Source of the DNA: Candidatus Nitrotoga sp. LAW
Lineage (GTDB): Bacteria > Pseudomonadota > Gammaproteobacteria > Burkholderiales > Gallionellaceae
Reading direction: 5' to 3'
Assembly (NCBI GenBank): GCA_003402315.1
Contig: QFXI01000021.1
Span: 229,587-293,586, forward strand
DNA: 64,000 bases
Shown: positions 8,681 through 18,955 of the stretch, piece by piece
Layout: each line of letters begins with the position of its first letter
Position numbering within the stretch: position 1 is the stretch's first letter
Program-made: the position numbers and the translations under genes
Notes under the pieces: generated by a model
Told to the model about the DNA's origin: nothing
Databases searched by the model: none
What the model saw: the letters and a program-made list of their open reading frames with translations, nothing else

Positions 8681-10594
8681 TTAAACCGTGCTACCCGCTT
8701 GCAGTTCCAATTGCAGGTGTTGTAATAACACCGCCATCGACATCTGCCCAAGATCCTCACCTTTTCGGGTTCGCACGGCAACCAAATCAGCAGCCATTTC
8801 CTTATCACCGATTACCAGTATATAAGGCAATTTCTGTAAGCTATATTCTCGTATTTTATAGGTAATTTTCTCATTGCGCAAATCCAAGTGCACACGGAAC
8901 CCGGCTGCTCGCAAAGTTTCCGCCACTTGAGTAGCATAACCATTTTGTGCCTGCGAAATATTCACTACCGCCATTTGCACCGGCGACAACCACAGCGGAA
9001 AAGCTCCGGCGTGGTGTTCAATAAGAATCCCCATAAAACGCTCTAATGAACCAAGAATGGCGCGGTGCAGCATCACCGGTGCTTTGCGCGTGTTGTCCTC
9101 GTCCACATATTCCGCGCCCAAACGTACCGGCAGGTTAAAATCCAACTGAATAGTGCCGCATTGCCACACACGTCCTAACGTGTCTTTCAGAGAAAATTCT
9201 ATTTTCGGCCCATAGAATGCCCCCTCACCGGGCTGCAATTCATATTCCAGATCATTCTGACGTAATGCCGCAGCCAGTGCCGCCTCCGCCTTATCCCAAG
9301 TTTCGTCGGAACCAACACGTTTCTCCGGACGAGTAGAAAGTTTTACCAAAACATCATTAAAACCAAAATCTGCGTATACCTTTTGCAACATCACGATGAA
9401 ATCCGCTACTTCAATTTCGATCTGGTGTTCGGTACAGAAAACATGTGCATCATCTTGGGTAAAACCACGCACACGCATCAAGCCATGCAGAGAACCAGAC
9501 GGCTCGTTACGATGACAAGATCCAAATTCGGCCAACCGCAAGGGCAACTCGCGATAACTGCGCAGGCCATAATTGAAAATCTGTACGTGTCCCGGACAAT
9601 TCATCGGCTTCACCGCAAAATCCCGCGCCTCTGAATGGGTAGTGAACATATTGTCGTGATAATTTTCCCAATGCCCAGATTTTTCCCACAGCGTGCGATC
9701 CATCATGGTGGGCGTGCGAACTTCCTGATAACCATACTCGCGGAACTTGCCGCGCATGTAGTTCTCGACTACCTGCCAAATGGTCCAACCATTCGGATGC
9801 CAAAACACCATGCCAGGCGCATCGTCTTGCATGTGGAACAAATTGAGTTGCTTGGCAAGTTTTCGATGATCACGTTTCTCCGCCTCCTCCAAGCGGTGTA
9901 GGTAGGCATCAAGATCTTCCTTCTTAGCCCAAGCTGTGCCATAAATACGTTGCAACATGGCATTGCGTTGATCCCCGCGCCAGTAAGCGCCAGCCACACT
10001 CATCAACTTGAACGCCTTAAGCTTGCCAGTGGACGGTACATGCGGGCCACGGCACAGATCGGTGAAATCACCCTCCGTATAAAGTGACACGGCCTGCTCG
10101 ACGGGAATAGATTCGATAATCTCCGCCTTATAATACTCCCCTATACTTTTGAAATAGGCCACCGCTTCGTCGCGCGGCAGCTCTTTACGCGTTACCGGAA
10201 TATCGCGCTTGGCTAACTCCGCCATGCGTTTTTCAAGCGCTGCCAAATCGTCCGGGGTAAACGGGCGTGCATAAGAGAAATCATAGTAAAACCCATTTTC
10301 AATCACCGGGCCAATCGTTACTTGAGCCTCGGGAAATAACTCCTTAACTGCGTAGGCCAAAAGGTGGGCAGTGGAATGGCGAATAATCTCCAACCCATCC
10401 CCGTCCTTATCGGTGATGATGGACAAAGCTGCATCAGAGATAATAAGGTGTGAGGTATCAACCAGATGCCCATCAACCTTACCGGCCAGCGCCGCACGCG
10501 CCAAGCCCGCGCCTATACTTTGCGCAATTTCAGCGACGGTAACGGGTTGCGCAAAACTGCGTTGCGAGCCATCTGGCAATGTAATACAAGGCAT
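8681..10594 (-). CDS. thrS: Threonine--tRNA ligase
   Basis: 637 residues, full length. Order: TGS domain (1-60), the editing domain with the zinc-type '[11 protein letters not shown]' motif near residue 75, the class II core with 'NCPGHVQIF' (zinc-binding Cys, about 335) and motif 3, and the C-terminal anticodon-binding domain ('[19 protein letters not shown]', about 590). It charges tRNA-Thr and edits Ser. It heads the thrS-infC-rpmI-rplT unit. Confidence 0.98.
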   Translation of the reverse strand: MPCITLPDGSQRSFAQPVTVAEIAQSIGAGLARAALAGKVDGHLVDTSHLIISDAALSIITDKDGDGLEIIRHSTAHLLAYAVKELFPEAQVTIGPVIENGFYYDFSYARPFTPDDLAALEKRMAELAKRDIPVTRKELPRDEAVAYFKSIGEYYKAEIIESIPVEQAVSLYTEGDFTDLCRGPHVPSTGKLKAFKLMSVAGAYWRGDQRNAMLQRIYGTAWAKKEDLDAYLHRLEEAEKRDHRKLAKQLNLFHMQDDAPGMVFWHPNGWTIWQVVENYMRGKFREYGYQEVRTPTMMDRTLWEKSGHWENYHDNMFTTHSEARDFAVKPMNCPGHVQIFNYGLRSYRELPLRLAEFGSCHRNEPSGSLHGLMRVRGFTQDDAHVFCTEHQIEIEVADFIVMLQKVYADFGFNDVLVKLSTRPEKRVGSDETWDKAEAALAAALRQNDLEYELQPGEGAFYGPKIEFSLKDTLGRVWQCGTIQLDFNLPVRLGAEYVDEDNTRKAPVMLHRAILGSLERFMGILIEHHAGAFPLWLSPVQMAVVNISQAQNGYATQVAETLRAAGFRVHLDLRNEKITYKIREYSLQKLPYILVIGDKEMAADLVAVRTRKGEDLGQMSMAVLLQHLQLELQAGSTV

Positions 10595-11103
10595 ATATAT
10601 ATCTTAATTAAAGTAAAAATGAGACACCTGCACACATAAACAAATTACGGAAAACCTCTAAAATGCTTAACGTGCGGCAGAGCCGTATTGATTATATTGA
10701 TATTTTGGTAAGGGTGTGAATAATTTTATTTATGTGATCATATGGCAAGCCCCCAATCACCCATACACATCTTAAGGTGAACTTCAAACACCAACAAAGA
10801 CAGAGCTAGTAGTAGTGCGACCGTAAAAGAAAGCGTGCTGTCCATAGGTGACGGCGGGGCGCTGTGGTCGAAATCAAGGGGGATCATCTGCGTTGCGTCA
10901 ACAGATCGTGCAGGGATGTTTAATGTAGCTGGGCGTAACAAAAGTTAGTAATAGCTGCAACCAGGTGATCAACCAGATCAATACGGTGATCCACGTTATT
11001 CGCCATTTTTATGAAGAATAAGCTATATAAATAAATACCAAAATGGCTTGCTGCGTCGTTATTAGCCCAGTACACCCACTTCCATATACGCCATTACCGC
11101 CCG
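10595..11103. other. 509-bp gap with no recognisable gene
   Basis: Holds the thrS leader and the region downstream of exbD. The longest open frame (minus, 10941-10738, 67 codons) has one hydrophobic segment 'TLSFTVALLLALSLLVF' but no ribosome site and no family I recognise. No tRNA or clear repeat was seen. Confidence 0.5.
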
Positions 11104-11520
11104 TTATTTATTTTTCGGATCAGTTATAAATCCAATTTTACTCAAGCCGCCAGACTGTGCGGCAGCCATTATTTCTACAATTTTCTCATATTGAGTAGTA
11201 CGTTCTGCACGTATATGCAGCTCAGGCTGCGGTGTCTTTTTCGAAGCCTCAGCGATACGGACATTCATTTGCGCCGCATCAACAGTTTCATTATTCCAAT
11301 ACATAAGGCCTTGCGCGTCAATCGACAAGTTGATGTTCTCCGGTTTAATTTCATCGCGCTGGTTGGTCGCGCGTGGCAAATCAATTTTTACGCTATGGTT
11401 TATCACCGGAATTGTAATGATAAATATAATTAACAACACCAGCATGACATCAACTAACGGTGTAGTGTTAATCTCCGGGTTAAAGTCATCGTCCGTATCA
11501 GACAGAGAGCCCATTCCCAT
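11104..11520 (-). CDS. exbD: Biopolymer transport protein ExbD
   Basis: 138 residues. A short cytoplasmic start 'DFNPEINTTPLVDVMLVLLI' contains the conserved membrane Asp needed for proton use, in a single transmembrane helix near residues 20-45, followed by a periplasmic domain. With ExbB it forms the inner-membrane motor that energises TonB. Its start overlaps the exbB stop by one base. Confidence 0.93.
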   Translation of the reverse strand: MGMGSLSDTDDDFNPEINTTPLVDVMLVLLIIFIITIPVINHSVKIDLPRATNQRDEIKPENINLSIDAQGLMYWNNETVDAAQMNVRIAEASKKTPQPELHIRAERTTQYEKIVEIMAAAQSGGLSKIGFITDPKNK

Positions 11521-12248
11521 TATGCACTCCTGACGGCGGCAATTTTAGCGCCAGTATCGCCGACAATCTCGGTACTGCTAGAGCGGGCGCCAGTAATAAA
11601 CAGCGCATGCAAATCGAATCCAAATTTATTCAGTTTTGCAATAGTCGATTTATTGCTTCGGACTAATGCGTTATAGCCAAAGGTGGCCGGAATCGCTACT
11701 GCCAACCCTAGCGCGGTCATAATCAATGCTTCGCCTACTGGTCCGGCGACCTTGTCGATACTAGCTTGTCCCGCAGTGCCGATCGATACAAGAGCGTGAT
11801 AAATACCCCACACCGTACCGAGCAGGCCGACAAATGGCGCGGTCGAACCGACCGATGCCAATACAGCCATACCGGTTTGCAACTTACCGGAAGTGTCATC
11901 TATCGCTTGCCGCAATGACAGCGTAACCCAATCGCTGACTAATAGCTGGTCGTGCAAATGACCTTTATGCGCAGCATGATGGCGCATGGCAATCACGCCT
12001 GCCTGTGCGATATCGGAAAATGGATTATTGGTGCCAAGCGTAGCAACACCTTCGGCCAAGTTTGTGGTATCCCAGAATGCGTGACCGGCAGCATGTGACG
12101 CACGACGATAGCTCAATAGTTGAAGAGCTTTAGTGACAATCACGTACCAAGATGCGATCGACATAACAACAAGTAGTACAGTGACGCCCTTGGTGATTAA
12201 ATCACCTTGAATCCATAAACTATCTAGTCCATAAGGAGTTGCTTGCAT
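11520..12248 (-). CDS. exbB: Biopolymer transport protein ExbB (MotA/TolQ/ExbB proton channel)
   Basis: 242 residues from the ATG at 12248; a longer in-frame reading would run back into tonB. It has three transmembrane segments (about 15-40, 125-150, 170-195) and the family block 'VGSTAPFVGLLGTVWGIYHA' followed by 'GPVGEALIMTALGLAVAIPA'. It forms the pentameric channel around ExbD. The neighbouring tonB gene marks this as Exb rather than Tol. Order: tonB-exbB-exbD. Confidence 0.93.
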   Translation of the reverse strand: MQATPYGLDSLWIQGDLITKGVTVLLVVMSIASWYVIVTKALQLLSYRRASHAAGHAFWDTTNLAEGVATLGTNNPFSDIAQAGVIAMRHHAAHKGHLHDQLLVSDWVTLSLRQAIDDTSGKLQTGMAVLASVGSTAPFVGLLGTVWGIYHALVSIGTAGQASIDKVAGPVGEALIMTALGLAVAIPATFGYNALVRSNKSTIAKLNKFGFDLHALFITGARSSSTEIVGDTGAKIAAVRSA

Positions 12249-12261
12249 GATGATTCTTTCT

Positions 12262-13011
12262 TCAATTATCCAAATGAAAGGTAATAGGCACGATAGCATA
12301 AACAGTGGTTGCTCTGCCATCTTCGATATGCGGCTTGAACATTGCATGTAGGGCTGCTTGCCGCGCCGCTTCGTCGAGTCGAGGCGAGCCCGATGTTTTT
12401 TGTACATCGACCCGGATGGGGCGGCCAATTTCATTCACCAATACGCGAAGGGTAACCCGTCCTTCTTCACCCATGCGCCTGGCGAGGGGCGGATATTCCG
12501 GTACAGGCGCTTGTAGATACTCCACACCAGTTGAAACAGTCTTAGGTTGGGAAGGTGGAGGTGGAGGCGCAGGCGGAGCGGACAACACCGGTTCAGCGGG
12601 TGGAGCCACTACGGCTGGCTGAGGCGGAACAGGCGGTTGCGGAGGAACGGGCGGCGTTGTGATAGCTTGTTCTGACGGTGTTCTGTTAATAACCGGAATT
12701 ACCGGTGGCGGAGTGATAGTTTGCTTGACGACCGGCACTGGTTTTGGTGGTGTTACTGGTGTTGGCTGAGGTTCTGGTGGCATTGGCTCTGGTGTATTGT
12801 CAACTGTAATTAAACTGACGAATACTTCTTTTGGCAATCCTTGTTCAGCTTTTGGTAATACTTGCTCGGTTTGGTAAAGCCAGCCGTTTAGCAATGCATA
12901 GATAAAACCGATGTGAAACAAGATGATTAACAGCAGCGGTACTAAGCGCTTGACCTGTGGCCAAGTCATTATGGGGAGATGTGGTGCTGAAAATAATGAT
13001 ATTGCGCTCAT
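12262..13011 (-). CDS. tonB: Energy transducer TonB
   Basis: 249 residues. One N-terminal membrane anchor (about 22-43) is followed by a long Pro-rich spacer with repeated 'PPVPPQP' units (about 75-150). The C-terminal TonB domain has 'YPPLARRMGEEGRVTLRVLV' near residue 175 and a terminal 'TVYAIVPITFHL' strand. It transmits proton-motive force to outer-membrane receptors such as the one at 63.3 kb. It lies 13 bp upstream of exbB. Confidence 0.94.
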   Translation of the reverse strand: MSAISLFSAPHLPIMTWPQVKRLVPLLLIILFHIGFIYALLNGWLYQTEQVLPKAEQGLPKEVFVSLITVDNTPEPMPPEPQPTPVTPPKPVPVVKQTITPPPVIPVINRTPSEQAITTPPVPPQPPVPPQPAVVAPPAEPVLSAPPAPPPPPSQPKTVSTGVEYLQAPVPEYPPLARRMGEEGRVTLRVLVNEIGRPIRVDVQKTSGSPRLDEAARQAALHAMFKPHIEDGRATTVYAIVPITFHLDN

Positions 13012-13103
13012 GTACCGTTTCTATATTGCAATTGCCATTGCACGAGGTTAGCAAACCATTGCCTGAACTAAACATTAGGGCATATTAAATGAGAGTTGAC
13101 AAG

Positions 13104-13883
13104 CTAAGAAGCTAGTTTAGCGGCATTCGTTTTTCGATCAGAGAAATAGGTATAGATTAACCAACCTAACGGTAAAATGCCAAAACTGTACGAAAACCAT
13201 TGACTATATTCACCTTCCGGCGACCAAGGTTCAGTGGCCACATGCCAATAAGCGTTATCAACCAAAGGTAGCGCACCTGCTTCAGTAAATTCATGGAACG
13301 CGTAGAATACCAATTGCAATGCAAAGATTGTCATGAAAACAGCGGTAAACTGAAAAAATTTCTGTAAATTTATTCGCCGACCAAATTTTACCCAAGCCCA
13401 TGCGAGTAAACTTGCCAGTAAAACGCCAAGCACTGCTCCGATCGCCATATGCGACGTTTCTGCTTGCGCCGCGAGCGAGGCAATCATGGTTGCTGTTTCA
13501 ACTCCCTCACGTCCCACCATAAATGCGGAAAAGAAGAAAGCAATCATCCAGGCGCGGCTGGAAGACTGTTCCGATGCTTTATTAAAGCCATCGGTAATTT
13601 CTCTCTTCATAAACTTACCCATCTTGCTCATATGCACTGTGCAATAAATGACTGATATGGCGGCGACAAGTGCCATCATCCCCATCCAAAATGAAGAAAT
13701 AGCGCCAATACGAGCCAGCACTATCCCCAGCAATGCGGACAGTAGCAGCGCCAAACCTACGCCACTATATACTGCCGGAATCAATTCGCGACGACTAGTT
13801 TGTGCTAAATAAATCAATGAAATTGCAATGATCAAAAAAGCTTCCAAGCCTTCTCGAAAAGTAATCATCAGTGTCTGAAACAT
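13104..13883 (-). CDS. FTR1-family iron permease
   Basis: 259 residues from the ATG at 13883, chosen because GGAGAAGTC precedes it. Seven hydrophobic segments and two REXXE iron motifs: REGLE near residue 12 and REGVE near residue 132. FTR1/EfeU-type permeases carry ferric or ferrous iron across the inner membrane. No EfeO, EfeB or multicopper oxidase partner is visible. It lies directly upstream of tonB-exbB-exbD, suggesting a shared iron function. A weak Fur-like match (TAATCATTA) lies about 120 bp upstream. Confidence 0.88.
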   Translation of the reverse strand: MFQTLMITFREGLEAFLIIAISLIYLAQTSRRELIPAVYSGVGLALLLSALLGIVLARIGAISSFWMGMMALVAAISVIYCTVHMSKMGKFMKREITDGFNKASEQSSSRAWMIAFFFSAFMVGREGVETATMIASLAAQAETSHMAIGAVLGVLLASLLAWAWVKFGRRINLQKFFQFTAVFMTIFALQLVFYAFHEFTEAGALPLVDNAYWHVATEPWSPEGEYSQWFSYSFGILPLGWLIYTYFSDRKTNAAKLAS

Positions 13884-14076
13884 GACTTCTCCTGTATGGT
13901 GTGTAAACCAATGTAGCCGACATCCCGAACTTATCTGAACATTAGAATTTGCGACCAACTTCAACTTGTTGTGGAGGGGTAGCCCGAAGCCTATCTATTG
14001 AACCAATAATCATTAATTACCATCTCGCGCTTCTGAAGAAAATCCTAATTCTTAGATACGAACAACCGAACTTGTT

Positions 14077-14216
14077 TTAGAACGCGAAACCGATACGACC
14101 AGAATACAATTCAGAAACTGCCATCTCTTTCACCGTTAGAAAAACGACCTAAATCCATGAAATGCAAATGCGAATAATTCGTGCTTATTGTCATCTTTCC
14201 AAAAAGAAATTGCAAG
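14077..14216 (-). pseudogene. Possible 3' remnant of an outer-membrane protein gene
   Basis: Two overlapping frames read 'FWKDDNKHELFAFAFHGF' and, after a shift, 'AVSELYSGRIGFAF' followed by a stop. Alternating aromatics and a terminal Phe look like the last strands of a beta-barrel. No start or longer frame is present. The 430-bp gap between FTR1 and the RND cluster otherwise holds nothing I recognise. Confidence 0.3.
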
Positions 14217-14313
14217 TTTTTACATTACAGTGTAGTAAACCATACAGTGCTTAGTTTTAAAGATAAGAAAAGATGATTAGTTTTCAGATACAACCATAAT
14301 TCATTACTCAATT

Positions 14314-15795
14314 TCAAGACGGCAATGGTCGCTGTACCGACTTAACAGGAAGTTGCGGCCATCCGCCAGCCAACGCCTTAAACAAATCAGCAACTGCTGT
14401 ACGCTGAGCACGCTCTGCATCAATACGGTTCAATTCTGCTTGCAAGTAATTCCGCTCCACATCCAGAAATTCCAAGCGGCTGGAAATGCCTACTTGATAT
14501 CGCAATTCCGCTTGTTTATGAGCTTTCAAAAGCGCCCTGCTGCGGGAACTTTCAGCGGCCAGTGTCTGATGCGCCGATTCTTGTGCGAACAAAGCGTTGC
14601 GCACATCGGCAAAAGCACTGGCGACTGCCTGCTTATATTGAGCTAACGCTTGATCACGGCGAGACTCTGCTACTTGCACCCCAAATTTAATGCGGCCGGC
14701 ATTAAAGATTGGCTGGCCAATACCAGCGGCAAACTGAAAAATGCCCGCTGGTCCAGTGAAAAGATTAGAAAGAGAAATACTTTCACTACCGAGATAAGAG
14801 GTCAAACTAATTGAAGGGAAGAATTGCGCGCGTGCTGCGCCAATACGCGCATTCATTGCTATTAGCTTTTGTTCTGCTTCTTGTATATCTGGTCTACGCA
14901 ATAATAATTCAGCCGGTAATCCATCGGGTACCCAAATATCAGTCAGCGTAGGATTTCCCCGCTCTAATTTGCCATTCATCACGTTGCGCGGTGAACGACC
15001 CAGCAACAGGGCAAGGCTTGCTTCTTGTTGGTCACGAGCTTTAGTAACGGAGACTAGTTGTGATTGTGCAGCGTTAGCGTCAGCCTCAGATTGGTGTAGC
15101 TCATATTCTGAAATGACCCCTACTTCATAACGCTTTGTATCTAATGCGAGCCTTTCCTGACGTCCGGCTAATACTCGACGTATAGCTAACTCTTGTGCTT
15201 CAGCCGACAGCAAAGCAAAATATTGCTGCGCTACTTGTGCAGTTAATGATAAGCGTACAGCGTCTTTGTTAAACTGAGCCGCAAATAGATCAGCACGTGA
15301 GGCCTCGCTAGCGCGGCGGAATTTCCCCCATAGATCTAGTTCGTAGCTTGCGTCCAAGGTGACGCGGGAGAGGTCCAAGATACGTACTGGAGGTATAAAA
15401 AGCCCGGGGTTAATACTTCTTTTTGTGCGTGATTGAGCTCCATTGGCGTTAAGCTTTGGATACTGATCTGATTCGGTTATGCCAAGTTGGGCACGCGCTT
15501 CTAATATTCGTGCAGTGGCAACTTGGGCATCCACATTATGAGCAAGTGCCTCATCTTCGATCTTATCGAGGACTGGATCGCCATACAGACTCCACCAACG
15601 TTCTCCCGCAGCATTAGCTGGTTTCTCTGTAGCAGGACTAATAGCGCTTGGCTGGGTTACCCAATGTTCAGGCAAATCCATTTCCGGACGTTGGTAGTTC
15701 GACCCAGTGGCGCATGCAGCTAATAGCAAACCACTAGACAGAAGCACGAGCGATGTTCTGGCCTGCGTTAAATAGTTATTTATGCAATGTTTCAT
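14314..15795 (-). CDS. RND efflux outer-membrane lipoprotein (NodT/OprM family)
   Basis: 493 residues with a lipobox ending 'LLLAAC', lipidated at Cys28. Two OEP repeats form the trimeric TolC-like tunnel; 'GSNYQRPEMDLPEHW' at the mature N-terminus and 'LRRPDIQEAEQKLIAMNARI' in the middle are typical of NodT proteins. It is the last gene of the adaptor-pump-channel operon, 26 bp after the pump gene. Confidence 0.95.
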   Translation of the reverse strand: MKHCINNYLTQARTSLVLLSSGLLLAACATGSNYQRPEMDLPEHWVTQPSAISPATEKPANAAGERWWSLYGDPVLDKIEDEALAHNVDAQVATARILEARAQLGITESDQYPKLNANGAQSRTKRSINPGLFIPPVRILDLSRVTLDASYELDLWGKFRRASEASRADLFAAQFNKDAVRLSLTAQVAQQYFALLSAEAQELAIRRVLAGRQERLALDTKRYEVGVISEYELHQSEADANAAQSQLVSVTKARDQQEASLALLLGRSPRNVMNGKLERGNPTLTDIWVPDGLPAELLLRRPDIQEAEQKLIAMNARIGAARAQFFPSISLTSYLGSESISLSNLFTGPAGIFQFAAGIGQPIFNAGRIKFGVQVAESRRDQALAQYKQAVASAFADVRNALFAQESAHQTLAAESSRSRALLKAHKQAELRYQVGISSRLEFLDVERNYLQAELNRIDAERAQRTAVADLFKALAGGWPQLPVKSVQRPLPS

Positions 15796-15821
15796 ATCAA
15801 TAGATGGCGCTATTTTTTGGG

Positions 15822-18800
15822 TTACGCATGATCGTCTTCTTGATGCCGGCGCGAATGACCGGGGAAGATGCGACGAATAACAACAAAAAATACCGGCACC
15901 AAAAATACCGCCAGAACCGTTGCCGCTATCATTCCCCCCATGACACTAGTACCAATGGCTTGGCGGCCATTAGCTCCTGCACCTGTGGAAATAGCTAAGG
16001 GCAGTACGCCCAAAATAAATGCGATCGATGTCATTAATATGGGACGGAATCTTAACCGGGAAGCTTCCAGCGTAGCATCAAACAGGCTGTGCCCTCGCTC
16101 CTGTAAGTCACGCGCAAATTCAATAATCAAGATCGCATTTTTGGCCGAAAGACCGATGATGACAATCAGTCCTACCTTGAAATACACATCGTTTGGCATG
16201 CCTCGTAACGTCATCGCTAGCAATGCGCCAAGGATACCAATAGGTACTACCAGCAAAACCGCCACTGGTATTGACCAGCTCTCATAAAGCGCTGCCAAGC
16301 ACAAAAATACAGCAACTAATGAAAGACCAAAGAGTAATATCGCTTGGCTGCCAGACAGTCGTTCTTCATAAGAGGTTCCAGACCATTCAAAACCAAAACC
16401 TGATGGCAATTGGTTAGCCATTTGTTCCATCGCTGCTATTGCATCGCCGCTACTTCGACCAGGTGCGGGGCCGCCAGAAATTTTCATTGACGGCAGGCCA
16501 TTGTAACGATCCAGTTTTGGCGATCCAACATCCCAGCGCGGAGAAGCAAATTCGGACAGAGGTACCATTGCGCCTTGAATATTTCGTACAGGCAAGCGCA
16601 ATATTTGTCCAGGTGTTGCACCCACGCTAGATTCTGCTTGCATCTGAACCCGTAGGATACGCCCTTCACGCACAAAGTCATTGATATAGGCAACGCCTAG
16701 TGCTGATTGCAGAGTTTCATTCAAATCAGCCAAATCGATACCTAATGCACGTGCTTTTAGTCGGTCAATATCCAGCCGCAATTGCGGCCCCGCTTCTTGT
16801 CCCTCTGGCCGCACGCCCACTAATGCTGGATTTTGATTGGCTATGCCCAGTGCCATATTTCGAGCTTCAAGTAATTTTTCCCGTCCCTGACCTGAACGAT
16901 CCTGCAAGCGAAAATCGAATCCGCCCACAGCGGCTAACTCCGGAATGGGTGGTACGTTAATAGAAAAAATCATGGCCTGTTTGATGCGAAACAATGTCAT
17001 GTTGGCGCGTTGAACTAGAGAAGTAGCAGAGTTTCCTGGTGCAGGGCGCGCATCCCAGCCCTTAAGCCGAACGAAAGCAATAGCAGCATTCTGGCCACGG
17101 CCAAAGAATGAAAAGCCAGCCACCCCGATAACGTGCTCAACTTCGGATTGTTTAAGATAAAACTGCTCTACTTGAGTAAGAACCTCGAGCGTACGTTCTC
17201 GAGTAGAACCCGGCGGCAACTGGATCACGCTAATAAAATAACCTTGATCTTCCTCAGGAAGGAAGCTGGTTGGCAAACGTGAAAACAGCCCCCCCACCGC
17301 AACCAGAATGACGGCATAGATAATAAGATAGAGCCCGGTCTTTTTCAAAACATGTCCCACGCCAGATTTGTAGCGTTGGGTCGTTCTGCTGAAAAAACGA
17401 TTGAACCAGCTAAAGAAACCCTTGTCAGACTTTTTCTCATTTTCCGGTGTGTGTTTCAGCAATGTGGCACACAGCGCTGGCGTTAACGTTAACGCCATCA
17501 ACATTGAAAAGGCTATAGTCAGTATCAGTGTCACTGAAAATTGGCGATAGATGGCTCCGACAGAACCACTAAAAAAAGCCATAGGAATGAATACTGCAGT
17601 TAGCACCAAAGTGATGGCAATAATGGCATTTATAATCTGCCCCATTGCCTTGCGCGTGGCTTCGCGTGGCTGAAGTCCTTCTTCAGTCATGATGCGTTCG
17701 ACATTTTCCACTACCACAATGGCGTCATCCACCACAATGCCGATGGCCAACACCATGGCAAATAGCGTCAAAGTATTGATTGAATAACCTACAATGTACA
17801 GTCCCACGGCCGCTCCGACGAGAGCAATCGGTACAACGATAGTAGGAATGATAGTGGCACGAAAACTTCCCAAAAACAGGTACATAACTAAAAAAACGAG
17901 GACCATTGCCTCTGCCAAAGTCTTCACAACTTCCCGAATCGATATTTCAACAAATTGAGAGGTGTCGTAAGGCACCACCCAACTGACTCCTTTTGGAAAA
18001 AATTTGGCTAGCTCCGCCATCTTGGCTTTGACAGCTTTGGCTGTATCCAGGGCATTTGCATCTGGTGATAAACGAATAGCTATGGCTGAAGCCGGTTGAC
18101 CATCAAGACGAGCGGTAACGGAATAATCTTGAGCCCCTAATTCCACCGACGCTATGTCTTTAATACGTACTGTAGAGCCATCCGGGTTGGCGCGCACCAT
18201 GATGTTACCGAATTCTTCAGGGGTTGACAGTCTGCCTTGGGTAACGATGACAGCATTCAATTGCTGGCCATCCGGTGCTGGTAGTTGTCCAAGCTCACCC
18301 ATGGCAAGCTGTATGTTTTGCGCCCGTACAGCGCGTGAAACATCGCCTGGGGTCAAGCTAAATGCATGAAGCCGCTCTGGCTGAAGCCATATCCGCATTG
18401 AATATTCAGTGCCAAAGAGTATTCCTTCACCTACCCCGGGCACACGGCGGATGCTCTCCAGCACGTTAGCAGCCGCATAACTGCCGAGCGCAACGTTATC
18501 GCGGCTTTTATCTGGCGAAACAAGTGTGACGAACATCAAGTAATTTCGCGCTGACTTCGCCACAGTTACCCCTAAGCGGCGCACATCCTCTGGCAAGCGC
18601 GCTTCGGCACGTTTGATGCGGTTTTGGGTTTCGACCGAGGCAATGTCCAGATCAGAACCAGCTTCAAAGGTTAGAGTAATGGTGCCGCGGCCAAGCTCAG
18701 AGGACGAATCCATATAAAGCAGGTGTTCGATGCCGTTCAATTCCTGCTCAATCAAGGCAACGGCGGTTTCCTCAACTACTTGGGCGGAAGCACCAGGGTA

Positions 18801-18947
18801 GCTAAGCGTAATAGCCAGAGCGGGAGGAGCCACAGCCGGATAAGAGGTAACCGGCAAACTACGTAGCGCAAGCCCCCCGCCAAGTAGGATGACTATGGCA
18901 ATGACCCAGGCAAAGATGGGACGGTCTATAAAGAAATTAGCTAACAC
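15822..18947 (-). CDS. RND multidrug efflux pump, inner-membrane HAE1/AcrB type
   Basis: 1041 residues, 12 transmembrane segments and two large periplasmic loops. The N-terminus 'MLANFFIDRPIFAWVIAIVI' is typical of HAE1. The proton-relay pair is seen in 'GIVVDDAIVVVENVERIM' near residue 405. It exports amphiphilic compounds in exchange for protons. The Asp-Asp relay points to drug rather than metal export. It lies 8 bp after the adaptor gene. Confidence 0.96.
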   Translation of the reverse strand: MLANFFIDRPIFAWVIAIVILLGGGLALRSLPVTSYPAVAPPALAITLSYPGASAQVVEETAVALIEQELNGIEHLLYMDSSSELGRGTITLTFEAGSDLDIASVETQNRIKRAEARLPEDVRRLGVTVAKSARNYLMFVTLVSPDKSRDNVALGSYAAANVLESIRRVPGVGEGILFGTEYSMRIWLQPERLHAFSLTPGDVSRAVRAQNIQLAMGELGQLPAPDGQQLNAVIVTQGRLSTPEEFGNIMVRANPDGSTVRIKDIASVELGAQDYSVTARLDGQPASAIAIRLSPDANALDTAKAVKAKMAELAKFFPKGVSWVVPYDTSQFVEISIREVVKTLAEAMVLVFLVMYLFLGSFRATIIPTIVVPIALVGAAVGLYIVGYSINTLTLFAMVLAIGIVVDDAIVVVENVERIMTEEGLQPREATRKAMGQIINAIIAITLVLTAVFIPMAFFSGSVGAIYRQFSVTLILTIAFSMLMALTLTPALCATLLKHTPENEKKSDKGFFSWFNRFFSRTTQRYKSGVGHVLKKTGLYLIIYAVILVAVGGLFSRLPTSFLPEEDQGYFISVIQLPPGSTRERTLEVLTQVEQFYLKQSEVEHVIGVAGFSFFGRGQNAAIAFVRLKGWDARPAPGNSATSLVQRANMTLFRIKQAMIFSINVPPIPELAAVGGFDFRLQDRSGQGREKLLEARNMALGIANQNPALVGVRPEGQEAGPQLRLDIDRLKARALGIDLADLNETLQSALGVAYINDFVREGRILRVQMQAESSVGATPGQILRLPVRNIQGAMVPLSEFASPRWDVGSPKLDRYNGLPSMKISGGPAPGRSSGDAIAAMEQMANQLPSGFGFEWSGTSYEERLSGSQAILLFGLSLVAVFLCLAALYESWSIPVAVLLVVPIGILGALLAMTLRGMPNDVYFKVGLIVIIGLSAKNAILIIEFARDLQERGHSLFDATLEASRLRFRPILMTSIAFILGVLPLAISTGAGANGRQAIGTSVMGGMIAATVLAVFLVPVFFVVIRRIFPGHSRRHQEDDHA

Positions 18948-18955
18948 GTCAGCCT

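Noticed and set aside
13999..14017. Fur box upstream of the FTR1 permease
   Set aside because: Only about 11 of 19 positions match the consensus; too weak to list as a site.
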